NCBI GenBank assembly: GCA_027859055.1
Contig: JAQIBO010000205.1
Location: 1-12,155 of the forward strand
From: Spirochaeta sp.
GTDB taxonomy: Bacteria > Spirochaetota > Spirochaetia > DSM-27196 > Alkalispirochaetaceae
Length of the DNA: 12,155 nucleotides
Direction: 5' to 3'
The translations under genes were made by a program, and so were the position numbers. How positions within the stretch are numbered: the stretch's first letter is position 1; each line of letters begins with the position of its first letter. The notes beneath the pieces are model-generated. The model ran no database searches and had not been told where the DNA came from. It saw only the letters and a list, made by a program, of their open reading frames with translations. Shown in pieces: positions 6,148 through 12,155 of this stretch.

Positions 6148-7233
6148 TTATCGATCAACCCGTGCGCCACCGCCGGAGACCAGCTTTTCCACTTCTTTCA
6201 GGGAAACAGTGGAGGTGTCTCCGGGGGTTGTCATCGCGAGTGCCCCGTGGGCGACGCCGTAGTCAACGCACTGTTGCGGCGCCATTCCCTGCAGAAAGCC
6301 GTAAATCATTCCCGAGGCGAAGCTGTCGCCGCCGCCGACCCGGTCCAGGATTTCCAGCCCGGGAAATTCGATTGAGCGGTAGAATGTGCCCTCCGTCCAG
6401 AGCAGCGCCTTCCAGTCGTTCACCGTTGCGGTCTGAACCTCGCGCAACGTTGTGGCGACCGCGTGAACGTTGGGGTACGTCTCGCTGACCCGTTCAATCA
6501 TCCGCTCATAGCCGGCGGTATCCAGACTGCTCAGGTCTTCCGAGCCCGTTTCAAAGCCAAGCCCGACGTGAAAATCCTCTTCGTTTCCGATCAGGACATC
6601 GACGTAGGGGACTATCTCGCGATTTACCTCCCGTGCCGCATCGGGACCACCGAGCGCCTTCCAGAGGGAAGAGCGGTAGTTCAGGTCGTAACTGACGATC
6701 GTGCCGTGGCGCTTCGCTGCTTTCACCGCCTCGATCATGACTCCCGGCGTGGTTTCGGACAGTCCGGCGTAAATGCCGCCGGTGTGGAACCAGCGCGCCC
6801 CTTCGGTACCGAACAGGGCTTCCCAGTCCACATCACCTTCCCCCAACGCCGCCGCGGCAGATCGCGCGCGGTCGGAGGTGCCGACGGCGCCCCGCACGCC
6901 GAAGCCCCGCTCGGTGAAGTTGAGCCCGATGCGGACATCGCGGCCGATCCCGTCGTAGGGCATCCAGGCGACGTGGCGCAGATCCACGCCGCCCTGCAGC
7001 ATCAGATCCTCAAGAAGATAGCCCACCTCGTTTTCCACCAGGGCGGTCACCACGGCGGTTCGCTGGTTAAATGCGCGACGAAGACCACGGGTCACGTTGT
7101 ATTCGCCGCCGCCTTCCCAGACCTGAAACGACCGGGTGTTTCTGACGCGCCCCTCGCCGGGGTCAAGGCGCAGCATCACCTCTCCAAGGGACACGGCGTC
7201 CCACAGGCATTCCTCAGTTGATCGAATTTTCAT
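6148..7233 (-). CDS. kdgK: 2-keto-3-deoxygluconate kinase, PfkB family
   Basis: A 361-aa sugar kinase of the PfkB (ribokinase) family. It phosphorylates 2-keto-3-deoxygluconate to KDPG, the substrate of the aldolase encoded next. Visible features are the N-terminal EGGGEYNVTRGLRR (40-53, PfkB signature 1 region), SYDLNYRSSLWK (181-192), a stretch typical of KDG kinases, IGNEEDF (215-221), and the signature-2 motif LDRVGGGDSFASG (296-308), with Asp303 as the catalytic base and the GGGD anion hole. A GGGAGG ribosome site (7240-7245) lies 6 nt before the ATG. It follows the idonate dehydrogenase-like gene by 79 nt. It is somewhat longer than the roughly 310-aa E. coli enzyme, as in the longer KdgK type seen in many anaerobes. 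Fructokinase or another PfkB specificity is possible but fits the operon less well. Confidence 0.88.
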   Translation of the reverse strand: MKIRSTEECLWDAVSLGEVMLRLDPGEGRVRNTRSFQVWEGGGEYNVTRGLRRAFNQRTAVVTALVENEVGYLLEDLMLQGGVDLRHVAWMPYDGIGRDVRIGLNFTERGFGVRGAVGTSDRARSAAAALGEGDVDWEALFGTEGARWFHTGGIYAGLSETTPGVMIEAVKAAKRHGTIVSYDLNYRSSLWKALGGPDAAREVNREIVPYVDVLIGNEEDFHVGLGFETGSEDLSSLDTAGYERMIERVSETYPNVHAVATTLREVQTATVNDWKALLWTEGTFYRSIEFPGLEILDRVGGGDSFASGMIYGFLQGMAPQQCVDYGVAHGALAMTTPGDTSTVSLKEVEKLVSGGGARVDR

Positions 7234-7258
7234 CGTTTTCCTCCCAAAAACCGGTATG

Positions 7259-7294
7259 CCGCGGACGCAACCGCCCGCCGGCGTATTTCCGCGG
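7259..7294 (-). repeat. GC-rich hairpin between the dehydrogenase and KDG kinase genes
   Basis: CCGCGG at 7259-7264 pairs with CCGCGG at 7289-7294, extended inside by ACGC (7265-7268) pairing with GCGT (7281-7284) with a 4-nt bulge. It lies in the only sizeable gap of the minus-strand unit. On the minus strand a TTTTT run follows about 9 nt later, so weak attenuation or an mRNA processing or stability stem are both possible. It is not a textbook terminator. Confidence 0.4.
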
Positions 7295-7312
7295 TCCGGC
7301 CAATATCTTCAC

Positions 7313-8344
7313 TTACGACCGCTCCACCTGTACCTTGACAACCCGCTCCTTGGCTACCGCCCGCTCCATCGCGGTCTGCATCTCCGAGAACGGATACACC
7401 GCGGATATCATATCACCAACGTCCACCCGGCCGGAACTCATCATTGCAAGCACCGTCGGATACACGTGGGCGTAGCGAAACGACCCGAAGACAGTCAGCT
7501 CTTTCGACATCACCAGATTCGCCGGTAACGTGACCGACGCCGGCTGCGTCCCGATTTGAACTACTCGCGCTCCGCGGGCTGCTGTTTCGTACGCGAACGA
7601 CAGCGCAGCCGGCGCGCCGGAGGCTTCAAATACCAGATCGTACCCACCGTCGGCAAAGAGTTCCTGAGCGATCCCGTCCTTTGTTGGATCGACGGTCGCC
7701 GTGGCGCCGTGTTGCATGGCAAACGTCTGCGCGTAGTCCGCCGGGTCCGCCATCGTAATGTCCGTTGCGCCCTGGGCGTGCACCATTGCAAGCACCATTT
7801 GACCTATTGTTCCGCCGCCGGTAATCAAGACGCGTGCCCCCGCTACCGGTCCTGCCCGGCGAACCGCCTGAGCACCTACCGCCATCGGTTCCACCAGCGC
7901 GCCGGCGCCGAAGTCGAGGGCGTCGGGGATGCGGTAGCAATGGCTTGCCGGCACGACCACCCGTTCCGCAAACCCGCCGTCGATATGGGGGATCGTCGCC
8001 GCTGTGCCGATGAAGCGGAGATTTGTGCACAGATTATAGCGGCCGGCGCGGCACTGTGCGCAGTTGCCGCATTCAATAGACGGCTCCACCGTAACCCGGT
8101 CTCCGAGCTCGACGGTCGTCACCGTTGACCCGACTTCCGTCACCACGCCGGCAAACTCGTGCCCCAGGATCAGGGGTGCCTGCGGTATGAACTGACCGAT
8201 CTGAAAGTGTTCGTAATAGTGGACATCAGACCCGCAGATTCCTGCCCGGCGGATATCGATGAGGACATCTGCTGCTCCCGGTTTCGGTTCGGGGCGGGTC
8301 TCGTCTCGCAGATCGTGTGGTCCGTGAAGGACAAATGTATTCAT
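7313..8344 (-). CDS. Zinc-dependent medium-chain dehydrogenase, L-idonate 5-dehydrogenase-like
   Basis: A 343-aa zinc alcohol dehydrogenase of the medium-chain (sorbitol/threonine dehydrogenase) group, oxidising a secondary hydroxyl of a polyol or sugar acid with NAD(P). Catalytic zinc residues are Cys37 (GICGSD), His62 and Glu63 (LGHE); structural zinc cysteines are Cys92, Cys95, Cys98 and Cys106. The cofactor site is ITGGGTIGQM. Stretches GSDVHYYEHFQIGQF (38-52) and RFIGTAATIPHIDGGFAERV resemble E. coli IdnD (GSDLHYY, RFFGSAMYFPHVDGGF) as I recall it, favouring L-idonate 5-dehydrogenase over sorbitol or xylitol dehydrogenase. A GGGAGA ribosome site (8350-8355) precedes the ATG by 5 nt. It is the first gene of the minus-strand unit, just behind a promoter and operator. 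No idnO-type 5-ketogluconate reductase is present, so the exact substrate remains open. Confidence 0.82.
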   Translation of the reverse strand: MNTFVLHGPHDLRDETRPEPKPGAADVLIDIRRAGICGSDVHYYEHFQIGQFIPQAPLILGHEFAGVVTEVGSTVTTVELGDRVTVEPSIECGNCAQCRAGRYNLCTNLRFIGTAATIPHIDGGFAERVVVPASHCYRIPDALDFGAGALVEPMAVGAQAVRRAGPVAGARVLITGGGTIGQMVLAMVHAQGATDITMADPADYAQTFAMQHGATATVDPTKDGIAQELFADGGYDLVFEASGAPAALSFAYETAARGARVVQIGTQPASVTLPANLVMSKELTVFGSFRYAHVYPTVLAMMSSGRVDVGDMISAVYPFSEMQTAMERAVAKERVVKVQVERS

Positions 8345-8362
8345 TGGTTTCTCCCTATATGT

Positions 8363-8376
8363 TGAAAGCGCTTCTT
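8363..8376. promoter_or_regulatory. LacI-family/cre-like operator 1
   Basis: TGAAAGCGCTTCTT has the GAAAGCGCTTC near-palindrome typical of LacI-family operators and differs at one position from the Gram-positive cre consensus TGWAARCGYTWNCW. It lies 7 nt upstream of the ribosome site of the idonate dehydrogenase-like gene and overlaps the start of transcription predicted from the promoter at 8380-8408, so binding should repress the minus-strand unit. The motif was read directly; the regulator is not in the window. Confidence 0.6.
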
Positions 8377-8379
8377 TTT

Positions 8380-8408
8380 ATTTTGAACCGGAATTGCTCG
8401 TTTTACAA
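8380..8408 (-). promoter_or_regulatory. Candidate promoter of the minus-strand sugar-acid unit
   Basis: On the minus strand, -35-like TTGTAA (8408-8403), a 17-nt spacer, then -10-like CAAAAT (8385-8380), each with 4 of 6 consensus matches. The expected start, near 8373, falls inside operator 1. The position is consistent with control of the dehydrogenase-kinase-aldolase transcript. Prediction by eye. Confidence 0.45.
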
Positions 8409-8506
8409 CCCGGAATCGGAGAAACCACAGGTGAGGCCTCTGAAAATCCTTTTAAATCGCGTGAAACCGGGCGTTCACATCAAAATCACGTTAAATTCGT
8501 GCTTGC

Positions 8507-8519
8507 GTTTCCGGGAAAC
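8507..8519. promoter_or_regulatory. 13-bp perfect palindrome, possible extra regulatory site
   Basis: GTTTCC-G-GGAAAC is a perfect inverted repeat with a single central base, between the two cre-like operators and upstream of -10-like TACTAT (8523-8528) and GATAAT (8536-8541). It could bind a second regulator of the plus-strand unit. I see no well-spaced -35 for either -10 candidate. Confidence 0.3.
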
Positions 8520-8551
8520 CCGTACTATCATCCAAGATAATCAAGTAGATA

Positions 8552-8565
8552 TGAAAGCGCTACCA
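8552..8565. promoter_or_regulatory. LacI-family/cre-like operator 2
   Basis: TGAAAGCGCTACCA matches the cre-type consensus TGWAARCGYTWNCW at every position and shares its first ten bases with operator 1, in the same orientation. It lies 55 nt upstream of the AllD-like gene, downstream of the -10-like GATAAT at 8536-8541, so a bound protein should block transcription of the plus-strand unit. Centre-to-centre distance to operator 1 is 189 bp, about 18 helical turns, which would suit DNA looping. Confidence 0.65.
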
Positions 8566-8620
8566 CAAAAAATGGCGCCGAACCTCGTTACGAAACGCAC
8601 GAAAATACGGAGAAGATTGC

Positions 8621-9637
8621 ATGGCAGATGATATGGTGACAGTACAAGCGAGTGAGATACGGCCTCTGGTGGTTGAACGGCTGACCGAGGTTGGCATGCC
8701 CGAAAAAGACGCCGAAACGGTGGCGGATGTTTTGCTCTTTGCCGATCTGCGCGGGACCCACTCCCACGGAGTATTGCGGGTTGAGCATTACGCCAACCGC
8801 GTCCGGAAGGGCGGCATGAATCTCAAACCCGATCTCACCCCGCGGAACGTGAAATCGGTTGTTGCGGCTATCGACGCAGACGGTGGCGTCGGCCACGTGG
8901 CGGCAAGACGTGCCACCGAGCAGGCGATCGAGATGGCGCAAGAGCACGGCATCGGCCTGGTCGGGGTGAAAAACAGCAGCCACTGTGGCGCGCTGGCGTA
9001 CTACGTAAATATGGCGCTGGAAAAAAAGATGATGTCCATCGTCTCGGCCAATACCGATGCGGTTGTCGTTCCGTTCGGTGGCAAAGGCCCGTTTTTTGGC
9101 ACCAATCCGTTCGCATTTGGTTTTCCCGGGACCAGTCAGTCGATGCTCCTTGATATGGCAACCAGCGAGGTTGCATTTGGAAAGATATTTTACGCCCGGG
9201 AAAAAGACATGAAAATTCCGGAAGGGTGGGCGGTCACAAAAGAAGGCGAGTTCACCACGGATCCCCACGCGGCGTTTTCACTCTTCCCCTTTGGTGGTCA
9301 CAAAGGGTACGGCATCAATATGATGGTGGAGGCGCTCACCGGGTTGCTCATTGGCGGGGTCTTCGGTCCCCAGGTCAGGCCGATGTACGCACAGTTGGAG
9401 TCATACCGGAATCTTTCCAGCTTTCACCTGGTGATCGACCCGACGTTGTTTTACGGCGACGACGTGTATACGACTGCCCAGTCGATGTTTGACGAACTGC
9501 GGGCGCAAGCGCCGGCTCCGGGCTACGATGACGTGAAACTTCCCGGCCAGATCGAAGCTGACACGATGCGTCGTTCATTGAAAGAGGGAATTACGATTCC
9601 CGCTTCCATCATCGAATACCTCAAAGGCGAAAAGTAA
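8621..9637 (+). CDS. Ldh2-family NAD(P)-dependent dehydrogenase, ureidoglycolate dehydrogenase (AllD)-like
   Basis: A 338-aa member of the malate/L-lactate dehydrogenase-like (Ldh2) family, which oxidises 2-hydroxy acids or reduces 2-keto acids with NAD(P) and is unrelated to Rossmann-type lactate dehydrogenases. Key stretches are RGTHSHGVLRVEHYANRV (44-61, with the conserved SHG His49), NSSHCGALAYY (118-128, His121), FFGTNPFAFGFPG, and GGHKGYGINMMVEALTG (225-241). From memory of the sequences these resemble E. coli AllD (RGIHSHGAVRVEYYAERI, PKGYGLMMMIDVLSG) much more than the 2,3-diketogulonate reductase YiaK. No purine or allantoin genes are nearby; linkage to TRAP, KdgK and Eda genes argues for a sugar-acid substrate. 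GGAGAAG (8609-8615) sits 5 nt before the ATG. It is first in the plus-strand unit, 10 nt before the TRAP genes. Family call is secure, substrate is not. Confidence 0.85.
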   Translation: MADDMVTVQASEIRPLVVERLTEVGMPEKDAETVADVLLFADLRGTHSHGVLRVEHYANRVRKGGMNLKPDLTPRNVKSVVAAIDADGGVGHVAARRATEQAIEMAQEHGIGLVGVKNSSHCGALAYYVNMALEKKMMSIVSANTDAVVVPFGGKGPFFGTNPFAFGFPGTSQSMLLDMATSEVAFGKIFYAREKDMKIPEGWAVTKEGEFTTDPHAAFSLFPFGGHKGYGINMMVEALTGLLIGGVFGPQVRPMYAQLESYRNLSSFHLVIDPTLFYGDDVYTTAQSMFDELRAQAPAPGYDDVKLPGQIEADTMRRSLKEGITIPASIIEYLKGEK

Positions 9638-9641
9638 GGAG
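9636..9641 (+). promoter_or_regulatory. Ribosome binding site fixing the GTG start of the TRAP small permease
   Basis: AAGGAG overlaps the TAA stop of the upstream dehydrogenase and is 6 nt before GTG at 9648. The next in-frame ATG (9681) has no such site and would remove part of the cytoplasmic N-terminus, so GTG is preferred. Confidence 0.7.
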
Positions 9642-9647
9642 CGGTTT

Positions 9648-10172
9648 GTGTCGATACGATCTGATTCCGTCGTTAAGCACATGGGCAGACTGAACCACAC
9701 GGTTCTGTTCATCGAGAAGACAATTCTTGTCATCCTGATGATCGGCATGCTGGTCTTCGGTTTCCTGCAGGTGTTTTCCCGATTTATCCTCAAGGCACCA
9801 ATTGGCTGGTCCGAAGAGCTTCTGACCTATTCCTTTACGTGGGCGAGTTTTATGGGGGCCAGCGCAGCGATTTACACCAACTCGCACTTTTCGGTGGACT
9901 TGGTGACCAAACACTTCCCGGACAAACTGTTGAAGGCGACGCGCCTGTTTGTGTGGGTCCTTATCGTGCTCTTCTCGCTGTTTCTGCTGGTGATGGGAGT
10001 TCGTCTGTCGATCGCCAATACGATTCAACGCATGAATATCCTGCCGATATCGATGTTCTGGGCGTACTTGTCGATGCCGGTGGCGGGGTTGTTCATCTTC
10101 ATTCACGGAATTGAAAAGACGATGGAAGTGATCCTCAATATCGAGTCTGAGCCGCTGGAGGACGACGAATGA
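9648..10172 (+). CDS. dctQ: TRAP transporter small permease (DctQ family)
   Basis: A 174-aa membrane protein, the small four-helix subunit of a tripartite ATP-independent periplasmic transporter. Probable helices lie at about 22-44, 58-78, 98-119 and 134-155. The family landmark is the amphipathic connection PIGWSEELLTYSFTWASFMGAS (51-72), with the conserved Glu-Glu pair followed by aromatic residues and the Trp of helix 2. The C-terminus is acidic (EPLEDDE). The start is GTG. It begins 10 nt after the dehydrogenase gene, and its TGA overlaps the ATG of the large permease by 4 nt, so the two membrane subunits are probably translated together in equal amounts. Confidence 0.92.
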   Translation: MSIRSDSVVKHMGRLNHTVLFIEKTILVILMIGMLVFGFLQVFSRFILKAPIGWSEELLTYSFTWASFMGASAAIYTNSHFSVDLVTKHFPDKLLKATRLFVWVLIVLFSLFLLVMGVRLSIANTIQRMNILPISMFWAYLSMPVAGLFIFIHGIEKTMEVILNIESEPLEDDE

Positions 10173-11452
10173 TCCCCACACTGTTTATCACCTTTATTGG
10201 CCTGCTTATTCTGGAGATGCCGGTTTCGTTCTCCCTGCTGATCTCGACGGTCGTGTCGATGACGTTTTTCAGCGATATCGATCTGTTTGCGATCGTGGTG
10301 AAAATGTTTCGGGCGAGCAGTAATTTCAGTCTGATAGCCGTACCGTTTTTTATCCTTGCCGGCGGGTTTATGGACAGCGGCGGGATATCTCGCCGGTTGG
10401 TCACGTTTGCATCCAACCTGATCGGCCATATACGTGGCGGTCTTGCAAACGCCAGTGTCATGGCGGCGATGTTTTTTGCCGGGCTTTCCGGTGCCGCCGC
10501 CGCCGACACCGCCGCGGTCGGAAGTCTGCTGATTCCGGCGATGAAGCGCAAAGGCTACGGAAAAGATATCGCCACCAGCGTTATGGCCACGGCCGGCTCA
10601 ATCGGCATCGTTATTCCGCCCAGCATCCCGATGATTATCCTCGGCGTTACCGCCGGTATTTCGATCGGCGGTATGTTTATGGGTGGTATCATCCCGGGTA
10701 TCTTGATCGGTGTGTTTCTGATGGTCGTGAACGTGATTTACACCAAGATCAGGAAGATCGACCCGGAGCCGCGAGCGCATTTCAAAGAGATAATGGCGTC
10801 TTTTGCGGACTCGTTTCTAGCCCTGTTTACCGTTGTGATTATCGTCGGTGGTATTACCGCCGGTATCTTTACCGCTACCGAGGCCTCGGTGATCGCGGCG
10901 CTGTACGCCTTCATTATCGGGTTTTTTGTCTATCGGGAACTCAAGTTTAAGGACCTGCCGCGGGTGCTGGTGAAATCCGCCCTGACAACCGGCGTTGTCG
11001 TGCTGACGATCGCCGCTGCCGCGAGTTTTGGGTGGGTCCTTGCGGCGGAACAGATCCCCTCGCAGATCGCCGATTTTCTCGTGTCGCTCACCGACAGTAA
11101 ATGGGTGCTTCTCTTACTTATAAACCTTATGTTCCTCGTCCTCGGGACCTTTCTGGACCCGTCGGCAATTATCATTATCGTCATACCGATTATCTGGCCG
11201 GTTGTGCAGGCTCTTGGTGTACATCCGATCCATTTCGGGGTGATGGCGATAACAAATATGGCGGTTGGGCAGTGTACGCCCCCTGTCGGGGTTGCCCTGT
11301 TCGTTGCCACCGGTATATCCGGTGCCAAAATGAGCGACATGCTCGGTACCTATTCGCGTTACCTCGGTGCCATGATTCTTGTCGTGCTGCTTGTCACCTT
11401 TATACCTGCTCTTTCGCTCTGGATACCTGGATTAACCGGGTATATTAGATGA
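10169..11452 (+). CDS. dctM: TRAP transporter large permease (DctM family)
   Basis: A 427-aa membrane protein of the usual DctM length, the ion-coupled translocation subunit of a TRAP transporter. It is hydrophobic throughout, consistent with 11-12 helices and two re-entrant hairpins. Diagnostic stretches are AVPFFILAGGFMDSGGISRRL (57-77), the first hairpin region FFAGLSGAAAADTAAVGSLLIPAMKRKGY (102-130), IGIVIPPSIPMIILG (145-159), the second-half FTATEASVIAALYA (234-247), FLDPSAIIIIVIPI (328-341) and QCTPPVGVALFVATGISG (368-385). Two related halves reflect the internal duplication of the family. Its ATG overlaps the end of dctQ, and the binding-protein gene follows after 20 nt, giving a Q-M-P gene order. 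Coupling ion and solute are not shown by the sequence; a carboxylate sugar fits the neighbours. Confidence 0.95.
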   Translation: MIPTLFITFIGLLILEMPVSFSLLISTVVSMTFFSDIDLFAIVVKMFRASSNFSLIAVPFFILAGGFMDSGGISRRLVTFASNLIGHIRGGLANASVMAAMFFAGLSGAAAADTAAVGSLLIPAMKRKGYGKDIATSVMATAGSIGIVIPPSIPMIILGVTAGISIGGMFMGGIIPGILIGVFLMVVNVIYTKIRKIDPEPRAHFKEIMASFADSFLALFTVVIIVGGITAGIFTATEASVIAALYAFIIGFFVYRELKFKDLPRVLVKSALTTGVVVLTIAAAASFGWVLAAEQIPSQIADFLVSLTDSKWVLLLLINLMFLVLGTFLDPSAIIIIVIPIIWPVVQALGVHPIHFGVMAITNMAVGQCTPPVGVALFVATGISGAKMSDMLGTYSRYLGAMILVVLLVTFIPALSLWIPGLTGYIR

Positions 11453-11472
11453 TTTTTTCTTCTGGAGGTTTT

Positions 11473-12155
11473 ATGAAGAAACTTGGTGTTATTTTAGTGT
11501 TGTTCCTTGTTGGAACATTCGTCTTTGCGAGTGGTCAAGCCGAAGAGTCTGCTGCTGCGGAACCGATGACGCTGCGCGTCACAAACACGCTTCCGTTGGG
11601 CCATCCGATGAACATGGCGCTGCAGCAGTTCTCGGACGGGGTTGCGGAGCGAACTGACGGAATGCTTCAGGTGGAGCTGTTCCCCAACAGTCAGCTTGGT
11701 GGAAACGAAGAGATGGTTGAAGGCGTTCAGCTGGGTACGATCGATATGTGTAACCAGTTTGCCGGCGCGTTTGCCAACTACGTTCCCGAAATGGAAGTCC
11801 TCGCCCTGGCGTTTCTTTTTCAAAGCGAAGACCATCTCTATGCGTCTCTCAACGGAGAACCTGGAGACATCCTTGCGGATGCACTGCTGGAAAAAGGTTT
11901 TATCCCCCTCGGATATTTCTACGGCGGATCCCGCAGTCTGATGAACAACGTGCGTCCGATCAATCGTCCGGCCGACCTGGAAGGTCTCAAAATCCGCACG
12001 ATCCCGACCAACATCACCCTCGCAGGGGTTAACGCGATGGGAGCGATCGCCACGCCGATGAGCCAGGCTGACGTGTATTCCGCGTTGGAACAGGGCGTCC
12101 TCGACGGATGGGAAAACAGCCCGATTACGCTGTACACCCTGAGCCTGTATGAAGT
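11473..12155 (+). CDS. dctP: TRAP transporter substrate-binding protein (DctP family), C-terminus beyond window
   Basis: The first 227 codons of a periplasmic solute receptor; about 100 more residues are expected, as the family is usually near 330 aa. A GGAGG site (11464-11468) precedes the ATG. Residues 1-19 form a Sec signal peptide (KK, then a hydrophobic core, then FVFA), with probable cleavage before Ser20-Gly-Gln. There is no lipobox cysteine, so the protein should be soluble in the periplasm. Family landmarks are LRVTNTLPLGHPMN (34-47), VELFPNSQLGGNEEMVEGVQLGTIDM (67-92), GLKIRTIPTN (171-180), with Arg175 as the conserved carboxylate-binding arginine, and YSALEQGVLDGWENSP (202-217). 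These place it in the DctP group that binds C4-dicarboxylates, sugar acids and related carboxylates. The ligand cannot be read from this part, but the operon points to a hexonate or uronate-derived acid. Confidence 0.93.
   Translation, partial: MKKLGVILVLFLVGTFVFASGQAEESAAAEPMTLRVTNTLPLGHPMNMALQQFSDGVAERTDGMLQVELFPNSQLGGNEEMVEGVQLGTIDMCNQFAGAFANYVPEMEVLALAFLFQSEDHLYASLNGEPGDILADALLEKGFIPLGYFYGGSRSLMNNVRPINRPADLEGLKIRTIPTNITLAGVNAMGAIATPMSQADVYSALEQGVLDGWENSPITLYTLSLYE

Noticed and set aside
6463..7221. 252-codon plus-strand frame opposite kdgK
   Set aside because: Antisense shadow of a well-conserved PfkB kinase; no plausible domain.
8474..8502. TTCACA at 8474-8479 as the -35 of the plus-strand unit
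   Set aside because: It matches the consensus well, but no -10-like hexamer lies 16-18 nt downstream.
1..12155. tRNA, rRNA, CRISPR array, riboswitch, phage or transposase genes
   Set aside because: Both strands were read for these; nothing matched, and nearly all the sequence is accounted for by ordinary genes with short gaps.

Overview
The window looks like chromosomal DNA from a moderately GC-rich bacterium, most likely a free-living spirochaete (Spirochaetaceae-like). The main clue is the solute-binding protein at the right edge: its Sec signal peptide runs into an 'FASGQAEE'-type junction that is common in spirochaetal binding proteins. The mix of catabolic genes and a TRAP transporter fits a carbohydrate-fermenting heterotroph. 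The taxonomic call is an inference and was not checked against a database.

Left part (1-4473), mixed accessory and housekeeping genes: the 5' part of a cupin gene (minus strand, cut by the window edge, TTG start); a stand-alone NAD(P)H-hydrate epimerase-like (YjeF_N) gene with a degraded active-site loop; a sodium:solute symporter on the minus strand; divergent from it, a soluble PAS-GAF-HisKA_2 histidine kinase; and a small hydrophobic protein of unknown function.

Right part (4523-12155), a sugar-acid utilisation locus made of two divergent units. The minus-strand unit reads idonate 5-dehydrogenase-like enzyme, then 2-keto-3-deoxygluconate (KDG) kinase, then KDPG aldolase, then a D-isomer 2-hydroxyacid dehydrogenase; its last three genes are tightly packed. 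The plus-strand unit reads AllD-like Ldh2-family dehydrogenase, then TRAP small permease, TRAP large permease and TRAP solute-binding protein (cut by the window edge). The 276-bp region between the two units holds two near-identical LacI-family/cre-like operators (TGAAAGCGCT core) whose centres are 189 bp apart. One sits at the predicted transcription start of the minus-strand unit and the other just upstream of the plus-strand unit, suggesting that one LacI-type repressor controls both.

How the genes probably work together: the TRAP system imports a sugar acid with sodium or proton coupling; the two hydroxyl-oxidising or reducing enzymes (IdnD-like and AllD-like) interconvert hexonate and ketohexonate; a dehydratase not found in this window would yield KDG; KdgK makes KDPG; and Eda splits KDPG to pyruvate and glyceraldehyde 3-phosphate. 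The substrate is not determined by the sequence. The missing dehydratase and the use of an AllD-type enzyme outside a purine context are the most interesting points. No RNA genes, CRISPR arrays, insertion sequences or phage genes were recognised.
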